Below are positions 19,991-30,318 of a stretch of DNA of 64,000 nucleotides, piece by piece. The position numbers were made by a program, and so were the translations under genes. The DNA comes from Desulfuromonas sp. (GTDB taxonomy: Bacteria; Desulfobacterota; Desulfuromonadia; Desulfuromonadales; Geopsychrobacteraceae). The stretch is from NCBI GenBank assembly GCA_002868865.1, contig PKUC01000055.1:1-64000 (forward strand). Direction: 5' to 3'. Within the stretch, counting starts at the first letter, position 1, and the number at the start of each line of letters is the position of its first letter. The notes under the pieces are model-generated. The model made no database searches. It saw nothing but the letters and a program-made list of their open reading frames with translations, and was not told the DNA's origin.

Positions 19991-22099
19991 CTAAAGAAAT
20001 GAAATACGATCTTTGCTGGCAGAGGAGTTTGTCGAAGCGCTGTCGTCCCCTTGACTCAAACGGGCAACCTTCTCGGCGATGTCACGGAACTCCGGATCTG
20101 CATCGGCCACAAAGCGGTAACTGGCCAGCGCTTCCTGGGGATGCTGAAACGCCTCATAGAGGGCACCGAGTTCATAATACAAACTCAGGCGCTGCCCTTC
20201 ATCGATCGTTGTCGACGCCAGCGCGGCACGGAACGCCTCTTCCCCCTTTTCAAAGTCACCCTTGTCGACGTAACAGAGGCCCTTGAGGGTCTGACAATCG
20301 ACAAAACGGGCGGGGTCGCTCTGTGCCTTGTTGAACTCGCTGACAGCATCGTCGAACAGTCCCATCTCCCGATAGGCAATGCCGAGATTATAGTGCGACT
20401 CCATATCATCTGCGGCGATCTGATCGTCCACATCGGTGCGGAAGATCGGGCCATCATCCGATGAATCGAGTAGATCATCAAAGGCACCTGCCTTGTCGGT
20501 GTTACCCGCCTCTAGGCCCGATGCAACAAAATCGGCAAAATCATCGTCGAGCACCTCGACCGCGAGGTCGTGAAGCGCGTTGGACGCATCGCTATCCGAC
20601 TCAGAACCTTCGCGCCGGGACTGGACCTCCTGCAGTTTGGCCTGACAGTCCGCATCGTCCGGTGACACTGCCAGGATCGCCCGACAGACCTTCTCCGCCT
20701 CGTCGTAGAGGCCCTGCTGCAGATAAAATTCAGCTTCTTCAAGATCCTGCGGTGGGTTCAGCAGGGGCGCATCCGATTCGTCAATCTCTTCGAGTTCGAC
20801 AGCCAGGTCAAACGGTTCATCGCCGTCGATATCGACCAGATCCGACAGCTCCAGCTCAACCAGTTCTTCTTCGGCGACTTCTACCGTGGACCCCTCTTCG
20901 CCATCGAGCTCCTCGAGTTCAATGGCGCCTTCTTCAGCCACACCCTCGAGTTCACCGAGATCGATATAGGCATCGTCTTCGAGATCTTCGCTGGCGGTAT
21001 CGAGCAAGGCATCAAAGACATCATCCTGCGGTTCAGGAGCGGTTTCTTCAATCCCTTCCGTCTCCATTACATTGAGGAGGGGATCGCCATCACCCGTGAG
21101 CCGATAGATCGAGTCGAGGGTATTCACCACGGTCCGATTATCCGGAAGGGCTTGTTTCAGCGACTCGTAAAAGGTCTGTAGTTCAGCGAGGCGATCCTGC
21201 TTCTGGAAGGCTTCCTTCCACTCTTCAAGTTCCTGAAGAGCCTGTTCGAAATGATCAGAATCCAGGCAGCAGCGAACCAGTTCAGTGCGCAGATCAAGAT
21301 TGTTAGGCTGTTTTTTGAGCAGCTGCTGATAGGTCAAGCGACAGTTATTGAGATCGTCAAGTCCTCTGTAGGTAGTCGCCAGCATCTCCAGCAACACTGG
21401 ATCCTCAGGCTGCTCACGCAACAGGCTCTGCAGAAGACCCAACGCCTTCTCCATTTGACCTTTCTCGATCAAGGTCTCTGCCAGACCGCGACGGAGTTCA
21501 TCATCATTAGAAAAGAGGGGCAGAAACTTCGCGTAAAGCTGAAGGATTTTATCGTGGTTCTGCTTGTCCTGCAGGACTTTAAGGGCCGCATCAAAATATT
21601 CACGGCCCTCTTGCTGGCGGCCACTGGCAGAATAGACCTCCGCCAGCTTGACCTGGATATTGAGATTTTCGGGGTCGACATCCTGCATCTTTTCAAGGAT
21701 ACGGATAACGTCAGCCGTCTGCCCTTCTTTTTCATAATAGCTGACCAGCTGACGATACTCCGCCATCGCATTACCGATGAGGCCCTGCTTCTCATTCAGC
21801 TCGGCCAGCCGTGCAAAAATCGTAATCTGGGACGGATCCAGCCGCTGCATCTGCCGGTAGATGGCGATCGCCTTCAGATAAAAACCGTTGCCGGAAAAAT
21901 ATTTAGCGACGGTCTCGTACTGCTCGAAGGCCTCAGTCGATTTTCCAGTTTTGGCGTACAGTTCAGCCAGTTTCTGCCGCGAGCGCATGTCGTTGGGGTC
22001 GATATCGACGACCTTGGCAAAATCCTTGATGGCACGCGGAAGCAGCCGTTTTTTTAAATTTTTCTGTGCTGAAAGCAGCAGTTTTTCTTTACTTGCCAA
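19991..22099 (-). CDS. large TPR-repeat protein with acidic central segment
   Basis: multiple TPRs at both ends separated by a Glu/Asp-rich segment (EELDGEEGSTVEVAEEELVELELSDLVDIDGDEP). Confidence 0.85.
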   Translation of the reverse strand: MASKEKLLLSAQKNLKKRLLPRAIKDFAKVVDIDPNDMRSRQKLAELYAKTGKSTEAFEQYETVAKYFSGNGFYLKAIAIYRQMQRLDPSQITIFARLAELNEKQGLIGNAMAEYRQLVSYYEKEGQTADVIRILEKMQDVDPENLNIQVKLAEVYSASGRQQEGREYFDAALKVLQDKQNHDKILQLYAKFLPLFSNDDELRRGLAETLIEKGQMEKALGLLQSLLREQPEDPVLLEMLATTYRGLDDLNNCRLTYQQLLKKQPNNLDLRTELVRCCLDSDHFEQALQELEEWKEAFQKQDRLAELQTFYESLKQALPDNRTVVNTLDSIYRLTGDGDPLLNVMETEGIEETAPEPQDDVFDALLDTASEDLEDDAYIDLGELEGVAEEGAIELEELDGEEGSTVEVAEEELVELELSDLVDIDGDEPFDLAVELEEIDESDAPLLNPPQDLEEAEFYLQQGLYDEAEKVCRAILAVSPDDADCQAKLQEVQSRREGSESDSDASNALHDLAVEVLDDDFADFVASGLEAGNTDKAGAFDDLLDSSDDGPIFRTDVDDQIAADDMESHYNLGIAYREMGLFDDAVSEFNKAQSDPARFVDCQTLKGLCYVDKGDFEKGEEAFRAALASTTIDEGQRLSLYYELGALYEAFQHPQEALASYRFVADADPEFRDIAEKVARLSQGDDSASTNSSASKDRISFL

Positions 22100-22267
22100 G
22101 AAAACCTCTCAGAGAGCAGGACAAAACAATATAGACATCCAAGCCTTTAATATTATGCGAATGACTACTTGAAAGTCAAGGCAGACGGATGACTTTCTTT
22201 AAGAAAAACAGTGTGTTTCAACTAAAAAAGGGGCAACAAGGGGAGACCGATGCGTCGACAGACCATC

Positions 22268-22990
22268 TCAGTTCGACGACAGTCCCCTACGCAGATGTGC
22301 AACCTCTGCATCAGTCAATCGGCGAAACGAACCGGCCCCGAGAGACCCAATCTGGAGAATATCGATGCGGATCCGCTTTAGGCGAAGGACGTCATGACCC
22401 ACCGCTTCGCACATACGCCGCACCTGCCGGTTTTTGCCTTCATGGAGGACAATTTCGAACCAGCTATACGAACCGGAGTGGCGTAAATTCTGGGCCACAG
22501 CCGGAGCAGTCAGACCATCTTCGAGAGTCACTCCCTTAGACAGGGTTGCTAGTGTCTGCGGGGTGACCAGACCGCGCACCTTGACCAGATAGCATTTTTC
22601 AATATGGTGACGAGGGTGCATCAGGTGATTGGCCAACTCCCCATCGTTGGTCAGCAGCAGCAGACCCTCACTGTTGTAATCGAGGCGGCCGACCGGGTAC
22701 AGGCGCTCTGGGACCTCCTGAACCAGATCGGTCACCAGTCGTCGTCCCTGAGGATCGCTCAGAGTGCAGACATACCCCCGCGGCTTATTCAAAAGCACCA
22801 CGACCCGCCGACCCGATTCCTGCAGCACCCTGCCATCAACGCAGATTTTATCACAGGCCGGATCTGCGCGGTCTCCGAGAGTTGCAACGATGCCGTTGAC
22901 CGTCACCCGCCCCTGGGCAATCCACTCCTCCGCACGACGGCGGGACGTCAACCCCGCCCGCGACATGATCTTCTGTAGTTTTTCACTCAT
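22268..22990 (-). CDS. rluB: RluB-type rRNA pseudouridine synthase
   Basis: S4 domain (KLQKIMSRAGLTSRRRAEEWI), YPVGRLDYNSEGLLLLTNDGELANHLMHPRHHIEK, EGKNRQVRRM. Confidence 0.93.
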   Translation of the reverse strand: MSEKLQKIMSRAGLTSRRRAEEWIAQGRVTVNGIVATLGDRADPACDKICVDGRVLQESGRRVVVLLNKPRGYVCTLSDPQGRRLVTDLVQEVPERLYPVGRLDYNSEGLLLLTNDGELANHLMHPRHHIEKCYLVKVRGLVTPQTLATLSKGVTLEDGLTAPAVAQNLRHSGSYSWFEIVLHEGKNRQVRRMCEAVGHDVLRLKRIRIDILQIGSLGAGSFRRLTDAEVAHLRRGLSSN

Positions 22991-23558
22991 ACCCAGAGCT
23001 TTCTACCTGATTCAGCTGATCGGACCAGAGCGTCTCAACCGCCGGATCAAGCTCACCGAATTCCCTCAGCGTCGGCAGATCGGCGATGTCACGTAGTCCG
23101 AAAAATTCCAGAAACTTTCGACTGGTGCCATAAACTAGAGGTCGGCCAGGCACCTCTTTCTTCCCCAGAACCTTCAGAAGGCCCTTTTCGAGCAGAGTTT
23201 TGATCACCCCCCCCGAATCGACACCCCGCAGATACTCGACCTCAGAACGGGTAATCGGCTGCCGATAGGCAATCATCGCCAACGTTTCCAGCGCCGCCGG
23301 CGAAAACCTAAAGGGGCGCTCCTTGCTCAATTTACGGATCCAGTCCGCGCACTCAGAGCGGGTCCTGAACTGATAGCCACCGGCGACTTCAGCGAGATAA
23401 AATCCGTGATCGGCCTGTTCAAAGTCATCCACGATCTGCTGCATCAGCGGCCGCAATTCCACGCGACCGATTTCCAGCAAAGCGCTGAGCCGATCGAGCG
23501 ACAGAGGCGATTCCGAAGCAAAAAGAAGACTCTCGATAATTTTTCGCATCTCAGCCAT
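22983..23558 (-). CDS. scpB: segregation and condensation protein B
   Basis: IIESLLFASESPLSLDRLSALL, ALETLAMIAYRQPITRSEVEYLRGVDSGGVIKTLLEKGL. Confidence 0.94.
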   Translation of the reverse strand: MAEMRKIIESLLFASESPLSLDRLSALLEIGRVELRPLMQQIVDDFEQADHGFYLAEVAGGYQFRTRSECADWIRKLSKERPFRFSPAALETLAMIAYRQPITRSEVEYLRGVDSGGVIKTLLEKGLLKVLGKKEVPGRPLVYGTSRKFLEFFGLRDIADLPTLREFGELDPAVETLWSDQLNQVESSGYE

Positions 23559-24318
23559 AGCCCAGTCCACCCTCTTCGACAACAAATGCCGACACCTGAT
23601 CATCCGTTGCCGCCAGGGTCAGCCAGAGTGCACCACATCTTTCTGTCTGCAGCAATCGAACCATCCGCATCTTGACCAATTCGAGCAGCGCGAGAAAGGT
23701 CACCACCAGCTCATCACGGCTGACCACACCGGAAAACAGCTCAGAGAATGCCCGGCGCTCCCTTGTGCGCAATCGCTGTAAGATCAGACGGATATATTCC
23801 GCAACCGACAGCGGTTCGGCGACGACCTCGTGGTGAGTCTCCTGCGGAGCCTCCTTCAACAACCGCTGAAAGGCGATAGCGAGCTGATACAGGTCAACGT
23901 TCCCCCCGTCGTCATCGGTCTCACCGACGTAATCAGGGACCGGAAAGTGCCTGACAAAGACATCGCGATCGAGCTGTGATGCCGTCTCAAGAAACTCTGA
24001 CGCTTCTTTATAGCGCTGATATTCGAGCAGACGGCGGACCAGCTCGGCACGGGGATCTTCCTCTTCGCCTTCGTCGACTACGCCTTCATCGACCGGCAGC
24101 AGCATGCGCGACTTGATATGGATCAGCGTCGCCGCCATCAGCAGAAACTCTCCAGCGCCGTCCAGGTTCAGCTGCTTCATCTGATCGATGATTGCGAGGT
24201 ACTGTTCGCTGATTTCGACCATGGGGATATCGTAGATATCCATCTCATTGGTTTTGATCAGATGGAGGAGAATATCGAGGGGGCCCTGAAAATTCTCCAG
24301 GCGAATTTCGATCGCCAT
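23551..24318 (-). CDS. scpA: segregation and condensation protein A
   Basis: IRLENFQGPLDILLHLIKTNEMDIYDIPMVEISEQYL; start at MAIEIR. Confidence 0.94.
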   Translation of the reverse strand: MAIEIRLENFQGPLDILLHLIKTNEMDIYDIPMVEISEQYLAIIDQMKQLNLDGAGEFLLMAATLIHIKSRMLLPVDEGVVDEGEEEDPRAELVRRLLEYQRYKEASEFLETASQLDRDVFVRHFPVPDYVGETDDDGGNVDLYQLAIAFQRLLKEAPQETHHEVVAEPLSVAEYIRLILQRLRTRERRAFSELFSGVVSRDELVVTFLALLELVKMRMVRLLQTERCGALWLTLAATDDQVSAFVVEEGGLGYG

Positions 24319-24323
24319 GGCAA

Positions 24324-25010
24324 TCAGGTCCCGAAGAGAAACTGCATCGACTGCTGTACGAACACCCACTGGGATCCGGCAAGTCCCTGAATCAGGGTGA
24401 TCACGATCGGTGACAGCACAAGCGACCAGACATCGGTGAAAAACACCAGAAAGAGGATCAGCAAAAACCCGAACGGTTCCAGTTTTCCGAGCATCGCGGC
24501 GTAACGGTGCGGCAGAACCCCCATCAACACGCGCCCTCCGTCCAGCGGCGGAACCGGCAGCAGATTAAATGTTCCGAGCAGGACATTGATATACAGACTG
24601 AAAGCCGCCATCATCCGCAGCGGCTTGATCATCTGCAGAAACAGCTCTGACTGACCACCGATGCTCGGCTCAAGCAGACCGATCAGCTTCAGCAACAGGG
24701 CTGAGGCGATGGCGAGCGACAGGTTGGTCAACGGACCGGCCAGCGACACCCATATCATGTCCCGCTTTGGATGGCGCAGGTTACCAGCGTTGACCGGAAC
24801 CGGGCGCGCCCAACCGAATCCGAAGATAAAGATCGCCAGGGTCCCGATAGGGTCGAGGTGTCGAATCGGATTGAGGTTAAGTCGCCCCAACAGACGCGCG
24901 GTCGGGTCGCCGAACCGCTCAGCGACATATCCGTGAGCGACCTCGTGGAGGATAATCGCCAGCAGTGCCGGAACCAGCATGATCGATATTTTAAGAACTA
25001 TGGCGTCCAT
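24324..25010 (-). CDS. site-2 protease family (M50) membrane metalloprotease
   Basis: AIILHEVAHGYVAERFGDPTARLLGRL (HExxH) and NLLPVPPLDGGRVL. Confidence 0.93.
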   Translation of the reverse strand: MDAIVLKISIMLVPALLAIILHEVAHGYVAERFGDPTARLLGRLNLNPIRHLDPIGTLAIFIFGFGWARPVPVNAGNLRHPKRDMIWVSLAGPLTNLSLAIASALLLKLIGLLEPSIGGQSELFLQMIKPLRMMAAFSLYINVLLGTFNLLPVPPLDGGRVLMGVLPHRYAAMLGKLEPFGFLLILFLVFFTDVWSLVLSPIVITLIQGLAGSQWVFVQQSMQFLFGT

Positions 25011-25082
25011 GTTTCGCTATTTCCTGCTCATCGTTTTCATCAACAATCCCTCCACAGTCTTCCACAGTAAGTTGAGCGCGAC

Positions 25083-27743
25083 TCAGGGAGTCGCCTCCAG
25101 TTCATCGATCAACTGCCGGGCCAGAGCGATCTCACCCTGACGATCAGTGATCAAACCATCGAGACGCGCGTCACGCAGGCGGTCAAATATCTGTTTGTAC
25201 CGGGGCCCAGGCGGCAACCCCATAGCGCGCAGATCGTCGCCGTTCACTTCGGGGTGAACTTGCCGCAACGTACCGATGAATGTCGACAGGCCACGCCGCG
25301 CTCCCTCATGGCCGGCTTTGGCCAGCAAATAGATCAGAGTTTCCAGAGAGAACTCCGCAAAGAACCGGTACAGTTCACTGGCCGGTGCATCCCCCTGCCG
25401 CGCCAGTGTCCGCTCGAAGGTCCCCAGTGCTTTACGGGCGAGGGGCATTTCGTCAACCAGAATCGAGCCGTACTGCGGCTTGATTGCCAGAGTCTGAACC
25501 GACGCTGCCAGCCCCCGGCTCGGCAACGCATCGAGCAGGCACATCAAATTCACCAGCCAGCGCTGATACGTATCTCCGGTGTAAAGCAGGTCGAACCAGT
25601 GACAGACCCGTCCAGTCGACAGCAGCAACGCCTCAACCGAATCGCTGAATTCCAGTCGCGGATGAATATACGTCAGCAGATCGAACTGCTGCAATCGACG
25701 GATGGCATCGACAACCTGAACCTCGCTTAAAATCTGCACCAGCTCGTTGAAAACACGCGCCCCTCCGACCTTTTCGACCAGACCCATCCCCACTGCACTG
25801 CGCATCAACCGTTCAGTCTGTTTGCCGATCTGAAACCCGAGGCGCTGCTCAAAACGAATGGCGCGGAAGACCCGGGTCGGATCTTCAATAAAGCTGAGGT
25901 TGTGCAACACGCGGATCGATTTTTCTTTCATATCGCGCTGGCCGTTAAAAAAATCGAGCAGCTGGCCGAACTCGGAGCGATTGAGAGCAATCGTCAGAGT
26001 ATTGATCGAAAAATCACGCCGGTACAGATCGTGACGCAACGAGGCGTATTCAACACGGGGCAATGCCGCAGGGTGATCGTAAAATTCGATCCGTGCCGAG
26101 GCGACGTCGATCTTGAAACCGTCCTCAAAAATCAGCACCGCAGTTCCAAACTTGCGGTGAGAGCGGACACGACAGCGGCAGTTTTTGGCAAAAGCCTCCG
26201 CGAACGCGATGCCGTCCCCCTCGATAACCAGGTCGATATCGAGATTCTTACGCCGCAAAAGCAGATCGCGCACAAAGCCGCCGACCAGGAACACACCAAC
26301 GCCAAGCTGATCACCGACATCTCCAAGTTGGTAGAGAAGATCGCTCAAAGCCTCCGGCAGCTGCGCATCGAGCAGCCGTTTTAAACCGCGACGCTGCAAC
26401 CGGGTGGGCATTCCGCCCCGCTCCGCACTCAGTGGCTTACCATCCACCGCGCGGGGGTCGCCGATCATGTAGCGGAGCAGATCGGTGCGGGTCACAACCC
26501 CCCTTAATACGTCACCATCCACCACCGGCACAATGCGCTGATTGTGCATTGTCATCGCACGCTGCAGCGCTTCGAGAGACGCCTGCGGCGTTACTTTCTC
26601 AAAATCGGTATGCATGATTTCAGCGAGTAACAACTCGGGGAAGCCGTGATGAGCCGCTCGCTCAACGGTCTGCCGGGTCACCAGACCGACGACGACCGGG
26701 CCATCCATCACCGGCAGTGCGTTGAAATTGTAACGGGTCAACAGGTCGCGGGCCTGCTGAACAGTCGCACCACGATCCAGGGTTTTCACCGGAGTCGACA
26801 TCAGCAACTGTGCATCGCAACGGGCGCGGATATGACTCAGTAGCGCATCATCGAGACGATCAAGCAGCTGGACAAGTGTCATATCGCGAACCGTCGCCGA
26901 GGCAGCATAGGGATGACCACCCCCTTTGAACTCGCGGAGCAGTTGGCCGACATCGACTTCGGGGAGATCGGAGCGGGCGACGACAAAGATACGGTCTTCC
27001 ATCCGCACCGCCATGATCAGCACATCAAGACTTTCGATATCCTTAAGGCGATGCGCCAGGCTGGCAATCTCGGTGACGCCCTCCTCCAGCGATGAATGCG
27101 CGACCGCAACCTCGACACCGTTGATCATCGTCTTTCGACACGATTTGAGGAGATCGTTCAGCAGGGCGACCTGATCAGGGGTCATCTCCCGCACCAGAAA
27201 ATCGGCGACAGTGTTCAGGTTGGCACCGTGTTCCAGAAGAAACGCGGCGGCCTGATAATCCCGCGTTGTCGTGCTGGCAAACAGAAGATTGCCGGTGTCT
27301 TCGTAGATGCCGAGCATCATCATCGTTGCCTCATCGGCATCCGGCACGATCCCGCGCTGCATAAACAGGTGGGTCAGCACCGTCGTCGTCGCACCCACCA
27401 TCTCGATCTGCTCTACCGCGCCGTGCAATGCTTCTTCATCGGCGGGGTGATGATCGTAAATGTGCAGCTCGACGTCGGGATTTTTTACCAGCGCGGCAAA
27501 GGGACCGATACGGCGGGTGTGGCGCACATCGACCAGAATCAGCCTCCTGACCGCCGCCAGATCGATCTCTTTGGCCCGTTTGAAGCCGTATGCGTACAGC
27601 GTGCTCTGCAGCAGAAAATCGCGTAGGCCGCGCTCCTGTCCGCCGGGAAACACCAACACAGCCTCGGGATAGAGATGTCGCGCGGCAATCATGGCCCCGA
27701 GACAGTCGAAATCCGCGTTTACATGTGTGGTGATGACATCCAT
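25083..27743 (-). CDS. DHH/DHHA1-CBS-CBS-polyA polymerase head domain protein (tRNA nucleotidyltransferase family)
   Basis: DHH phosphoesterase N-terminus (THVNADFDCLGAMIAA, YDHHPAD), GGGHPYAASA, two CBS domains, then VGGFVRDLLLRRKNLDIDLVIEGDG nucleotidyltransferase motif. Confidence 0.9.
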   Translation of the reverse strand: MDVITTHVNADFDCLGAMIAARHLYPEAVLVFPGGQERGLRDFLLQSTLYAYGFKRAKEIDLAAVRRLILVDVRHTRRIGPFAALVKNPDVELHIYDHHPADEEALHGAVEQIEMVGATTTVLTHLFMQRGIVPDADEATMMMLGIYEDTGNLLFASTTTRDYQAAAFLLEHGANLNTVADFLVREMTPDQVALLNDLLKSCRKTMINGVEVAVAHSSLEEGVTEIASLAHRLKDIESLDVLIMAVRMEDRIFVVARSDLPEVDVGQLLREFKGGGHPYAASATVRDMTLVQLLDRLDDALLSHIRARCDAQLLMSTPVKTLDRGATVQQARDLLTRYNFNALPVMDGPVVVGLVTRQTVERAAHHGFPELLLAEIMHTDFEKVTPQASLEALQRAMTMHNQRIVPVVDGDVLRGVVTRTDLLRYMIGDPRAVDGKPLSAERGGMPTRLQRRGLKRLLDAQLPEALSDLLYQLGDVGDQLGVGVFLVGGFVRDLLLRRKNLDIDLVIEGDGIAFAEAFAKNCRCRVRSHRKFGTAVLIFEDGFKIDVASARIEFYDHPAALPRVEYASLRHDLYRRDFSINTLTIALNRSEFGQLLDFFNGQRDMKEKSIRVLHNLSFIEDPTRVFRAIRFEQRLGFQIGKQTERLMRSAVGMGLVEKVGGARVFNELVQILSEVQVVDAIRRLQQFDLLTYIHPRLEFSDSVEALLLSTGRVCHWFDLLYTGDTYQRWLVNLMCLLDALPSRGLAASVQTLAIKPQYGSILVDEMPLARKALGTFERTLARQGDAPASELYRFFAEFSLETLIYLLAKAGHEGARRGLSTFIGTLRQVHPEVNGDDLRAMGLPPGPRYKQIFDRLRDARLDGLITDRQGEIALARQLIDELEATP

Positions 27744-27773
27744 CTATCCCCTACCCCGCCCGTGAAACGGCGA

Positions 27774-28739
27774 CTACAGCTCAAGACTTCCGATGAGCTC
27801 ATTGATGTCGGCAATCCCTTCGTCACGACAGAATGCTTCGAGATCGGCGACGATCTGCGCCATGATGTTCGGATCGATAAAGTTCGCGGTTCCCACCTGA
27901 ACGGCGCTGGCACCGACGATCAGAAATTCCAGCGCATCGACCGCGCGGGATATCCCGCCGATGCCGATAACCGGCACCTGCACGGCCTGCACCACCTGGT
28001 GGGTCATGCGTACGGCGACCGGCTTGATACCGGGGCCGGACAGACCTCCGATCTGGTTTGCCAGGCGCGGGCGGCGGGTCTTCACATCGACAGCCATACC
28101 GGTCAGGGTATTGATCAGGCTGATAGCATCGGCACCGGCATCCTCGACCGCTCTGGCGGTCACCCGGATATCGGTGACGTTCGGGGTCAACTTGACGATC
28201 AGCGGTTTTTTCACCCGCGAACGGACCAGTGACACCACATCCGATGCGGCCTTGGGGTCGGTACCGAAAACGATGCCGCCATGTTTGACGTTGGGGCAGG
28301 AAATATTCATCTCCAGCGCCGCCACTCCGGGAGCCGCGTCAAGTCGCTCCGCGACCTGTGCGTATTCATCCGCGGTATTGCCAAAAAAGTTAACGATCAC
28401 CGGGGTGGAAAAGCGTTCAAGAAACGGCAGTTTCTGCTCGATAAAGGCATCAACGCCGATATTCTGAAGACCAATTGCGTTCAGCATTCCACCGGTCGTC
28501 TCAGCGATCCGCGGGGTGGGGTTCCCCGCTTTCGGATGCAACGACAGTCCCTTGGTGACCACCGCACCGATCTGATCCAGATCGAGAAAGGGAGTGTATT
28601 CTTCACCATAACCGAAAGTTCCCGAAGCGGGCATAATCGGGTTCCGGAGTGACAGGCCGGCAAAGTCAACCGCAAGCTGCGGTCGCTGAGTGTTGTTGGG
28701 TGGCGTCGTCGAATCAGACATCAGTGGCAACCTCCACAT
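27774..28739 (-). CDS. pyrD: dihydroorotate dehydrogenase catalytic subunit
   Basis: LAVDFAGLSLRNPIMPASGTFGYG, EMNISCPNVKHGG, VIGIGGISRAVDALEFLIVGASAVQVGTANF. Confidence 0.94.
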   Translation of the reverse strand: MWRLPLMSDSTTPPNNTQRPQLAVDFAGLSLRNPIMPASGTFGYGEEYTPFLDLDQIGAVVTKGLSLHPKAGNPTPRIAETTGGMLNAIGLQNIGVDAFIEQKLPFLERFSTPVIVNFFGNTADEYAQVAERLDAAPGVAALEMNISCPNVKHGGIVFGTDPKAASDVVSLVRSRVKKPLIVKLTPNVTDIRVTARAVEDAGADAISLINTLTGMAVDVKTRRPRLANQIGGLSGPGIKPVAVRMTHQVVQAVQVPVIGIGGISRAVDALEFLIVGASAVQVGTANFIDPNIMAQIVADLEAFCRDEGIADINELIGSLEL

Positions 28740-29572
28740 TCCGATTTTTCCTGCAGCCGCGTCCAGTCGAGACGCTCCGCATCAAAGACAGGACCTTCTT
28801 TACAGGTGCAGAGATAACGAGGTGATTCTTCACTGTGTCCGGCGCCCTTGACAACACAGCCGAGGCAGGCCCCGACCCCGCAAGCCATCAGCGCCTCCAG
28901 TGACACCTGCAGGGCAACCCGGTTGGTCGCGCAAATCGACTGAACCGCATCGAGCATCCCCATCGGTCCGCAAGCGTAGACCCGTGCCGAAGGATATTTC
29001 TGCAATTTACGTTGCAACACCTGGGTCACCAATCCTTCTTCGCCGAGGCTGCCGTCCTCTGTGGACACATAGGTTTCAACCCCCAAACGTTCAAACTCGG
29101 TGACGGTAATGATGTCATCACGGGTCCGTCCCCCCATCAAAAGACGAACCTTCGACTTGTCCGCCAACTTTTCCGCAAGCATATACAGGGGGACCAGACC
29201 GATCCCTCCTCCCACCAGAATTTTATCCTGCGCAGGGTCACCCAGATCGAACCCACGACCGAGGGGACCGAGCAGCTCAATTTTATCGCCCTCATGCAGA
29301 TCCTGCATAATCTCCGTGCCGAGACCGACCACCTTATAGACCAGTTCGATATATTCCTTAGCGGGCATGCCGTCGCAGTCGGGCGCAAGAAACCCGGTGC
29401 GAAAAATACCAAAAGGTCGCCGCAGCAAAGGTGGCAATGAGCGCTGGACCCGGAACATCACAAACTGTCCGGCCTGCGCAACGGCGTCATAACCGGGGGC
29501 CAGAATCCGCATCCGGAAATACCCCGGCGAAATCTCCTGATTGGACAGAACAATCGTCCTGTAATTTTTCAT
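28721..29572 (-). CDS. pyrK: dihydroorotate dehydrogenase electron-transfer subunit
   Basis: FAD/NAD-binding oxidoreductase with C-terminal CGVGACLGCVVKGAG...CTCKEGPVFDAERLDW [2Fe-2S] motif; overlaps pyrD. Confidence 0.93.
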   Translation of the reverse strand: MKNYRTIVLSNQEISPGYFRMRILAPGYDAVAQAGQFVMFRVQRSLPPLLRRPFGIFRTGFLAPDCDGMPAKEYIELVYKVVGLGTEIMQDLHEGDKIELLGPLGRGFDLGDPAQDKILVGGGIGLVPLYMLAEKLADKSKVRLLMGGRTRDDIITVTEFERLGVETYVSTEDGSLGEEGLVTQVLQRKLQKYPSARVYACGPMGMLDAVQSICATNRVALQVSLEALMACGVGACLGCVVKGAGHSEESPRYLCTCKEGPVFDAERLDWTRLQEKSECGGCH

Positions 29573-29607
29573 GTAGCTGTCTCCACGTCTTGATCTACCT
29601 GTTCTTT

Positions 29608-30108
29608 TTATTCCATCCCGCCGTCCGCAACCAGCTTCCTGGTCATCAACAGGGCATCCTCGTGGTCGGCATAATAGCGCTGACGTACCCCATTCTGGAC
29701 AAATCCGAACCTCTGGTACAGGCGGATCGCCGTAAGGTTACTGATCCGCACCTCAAGAAAGACCTGACCAACGCCCAATTTCGAAGCATGATGTAATACA
29801 TGTCGCATCAACCGATCCGCCACCCCCTGTCGTTGAAAATCTGGGGCGGTGGCGACGTTGAGAATTTCCATCTCATCGACGATCGATCGGTAGCAGAGAT
29901 AACCGGTAATCTGCTCGCCTGTCCCACACACAACGATAAAAGCGCCGGGCTGTTCCAACTCCTGGAGAAAATGCTGCGCCGTCCAGGGTGTCGTATAGCA
30001 CTGCTGCTCAATCGACATCATTGCAACGAGATCGTGCCGATCCATCGACCTGTGCCAAAAGACCCCATCCGACTTAGGTCCCAAAAAAGAAGGATCCGTG
30101 TCCATCAT
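29608..30108 (-). CDS. rimI: ribosomal protein S18-alanine N-acetyltransferase
   Basis: GNAT domain: CYTTPWTAQHFLQEL, EILNVATAPDFQRQGVADRLMRHVL, LEVRISNLTAIRLYQRFGF; start approximate. Confidence 0.85.
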   Translation of the reverse strand: MMDTDPSFLGPKSDGVFWHRSMDRHDLVAMMSIEQQCYTTPWTAQHFLQELEQPGAFIVVCGTGEQITGYLCYRSIVDEMEILNVATAPDFQRQGVADRLMRHVLHHASKLGVGQVFLEVRISNLTAIRLYQRFGFVQNGVRQRYYADHEDALLMTRKLVADGGME

Positions 30109-30254
30109 CAGCACCGTCAATCTGTTAAAATTTCGAAGCACGATTGAGAAATTCTTTTCAACCGACAAAAGTCCGTTATCATAAGATTTCAGCTTGCGAC
30201 TGTAAAGTTTAATACACAGCACTGCGGGTCCACTTCTGTGACCGATCGTGCCGG

Positions 30255-30283
30255 TTGACAAAGGTCATGGCCAATGCTCTAAT
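30255..30283 (+). promoter_or_regulatory. sigma70-type promoter of purM
   Basis: TTGACA, 17-nt spacer, TCTAAT, with TGC just before -10 (extended -10), upstream of purM. Confidence 0.65.
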
Positions 30284-30318
30284 GGCGCGCCATTTCAGAC
30301 GATTGAGGAGTCACAACG

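Noticed and set aside
20461-21075. Arg/Pro-rich 204-aa plus-strand ORF
   Set aside because: Antisense to the acidic Glu/Asp codon-rich segment of the TPR protein, which produces Arg/Pro-rich shadow translations.
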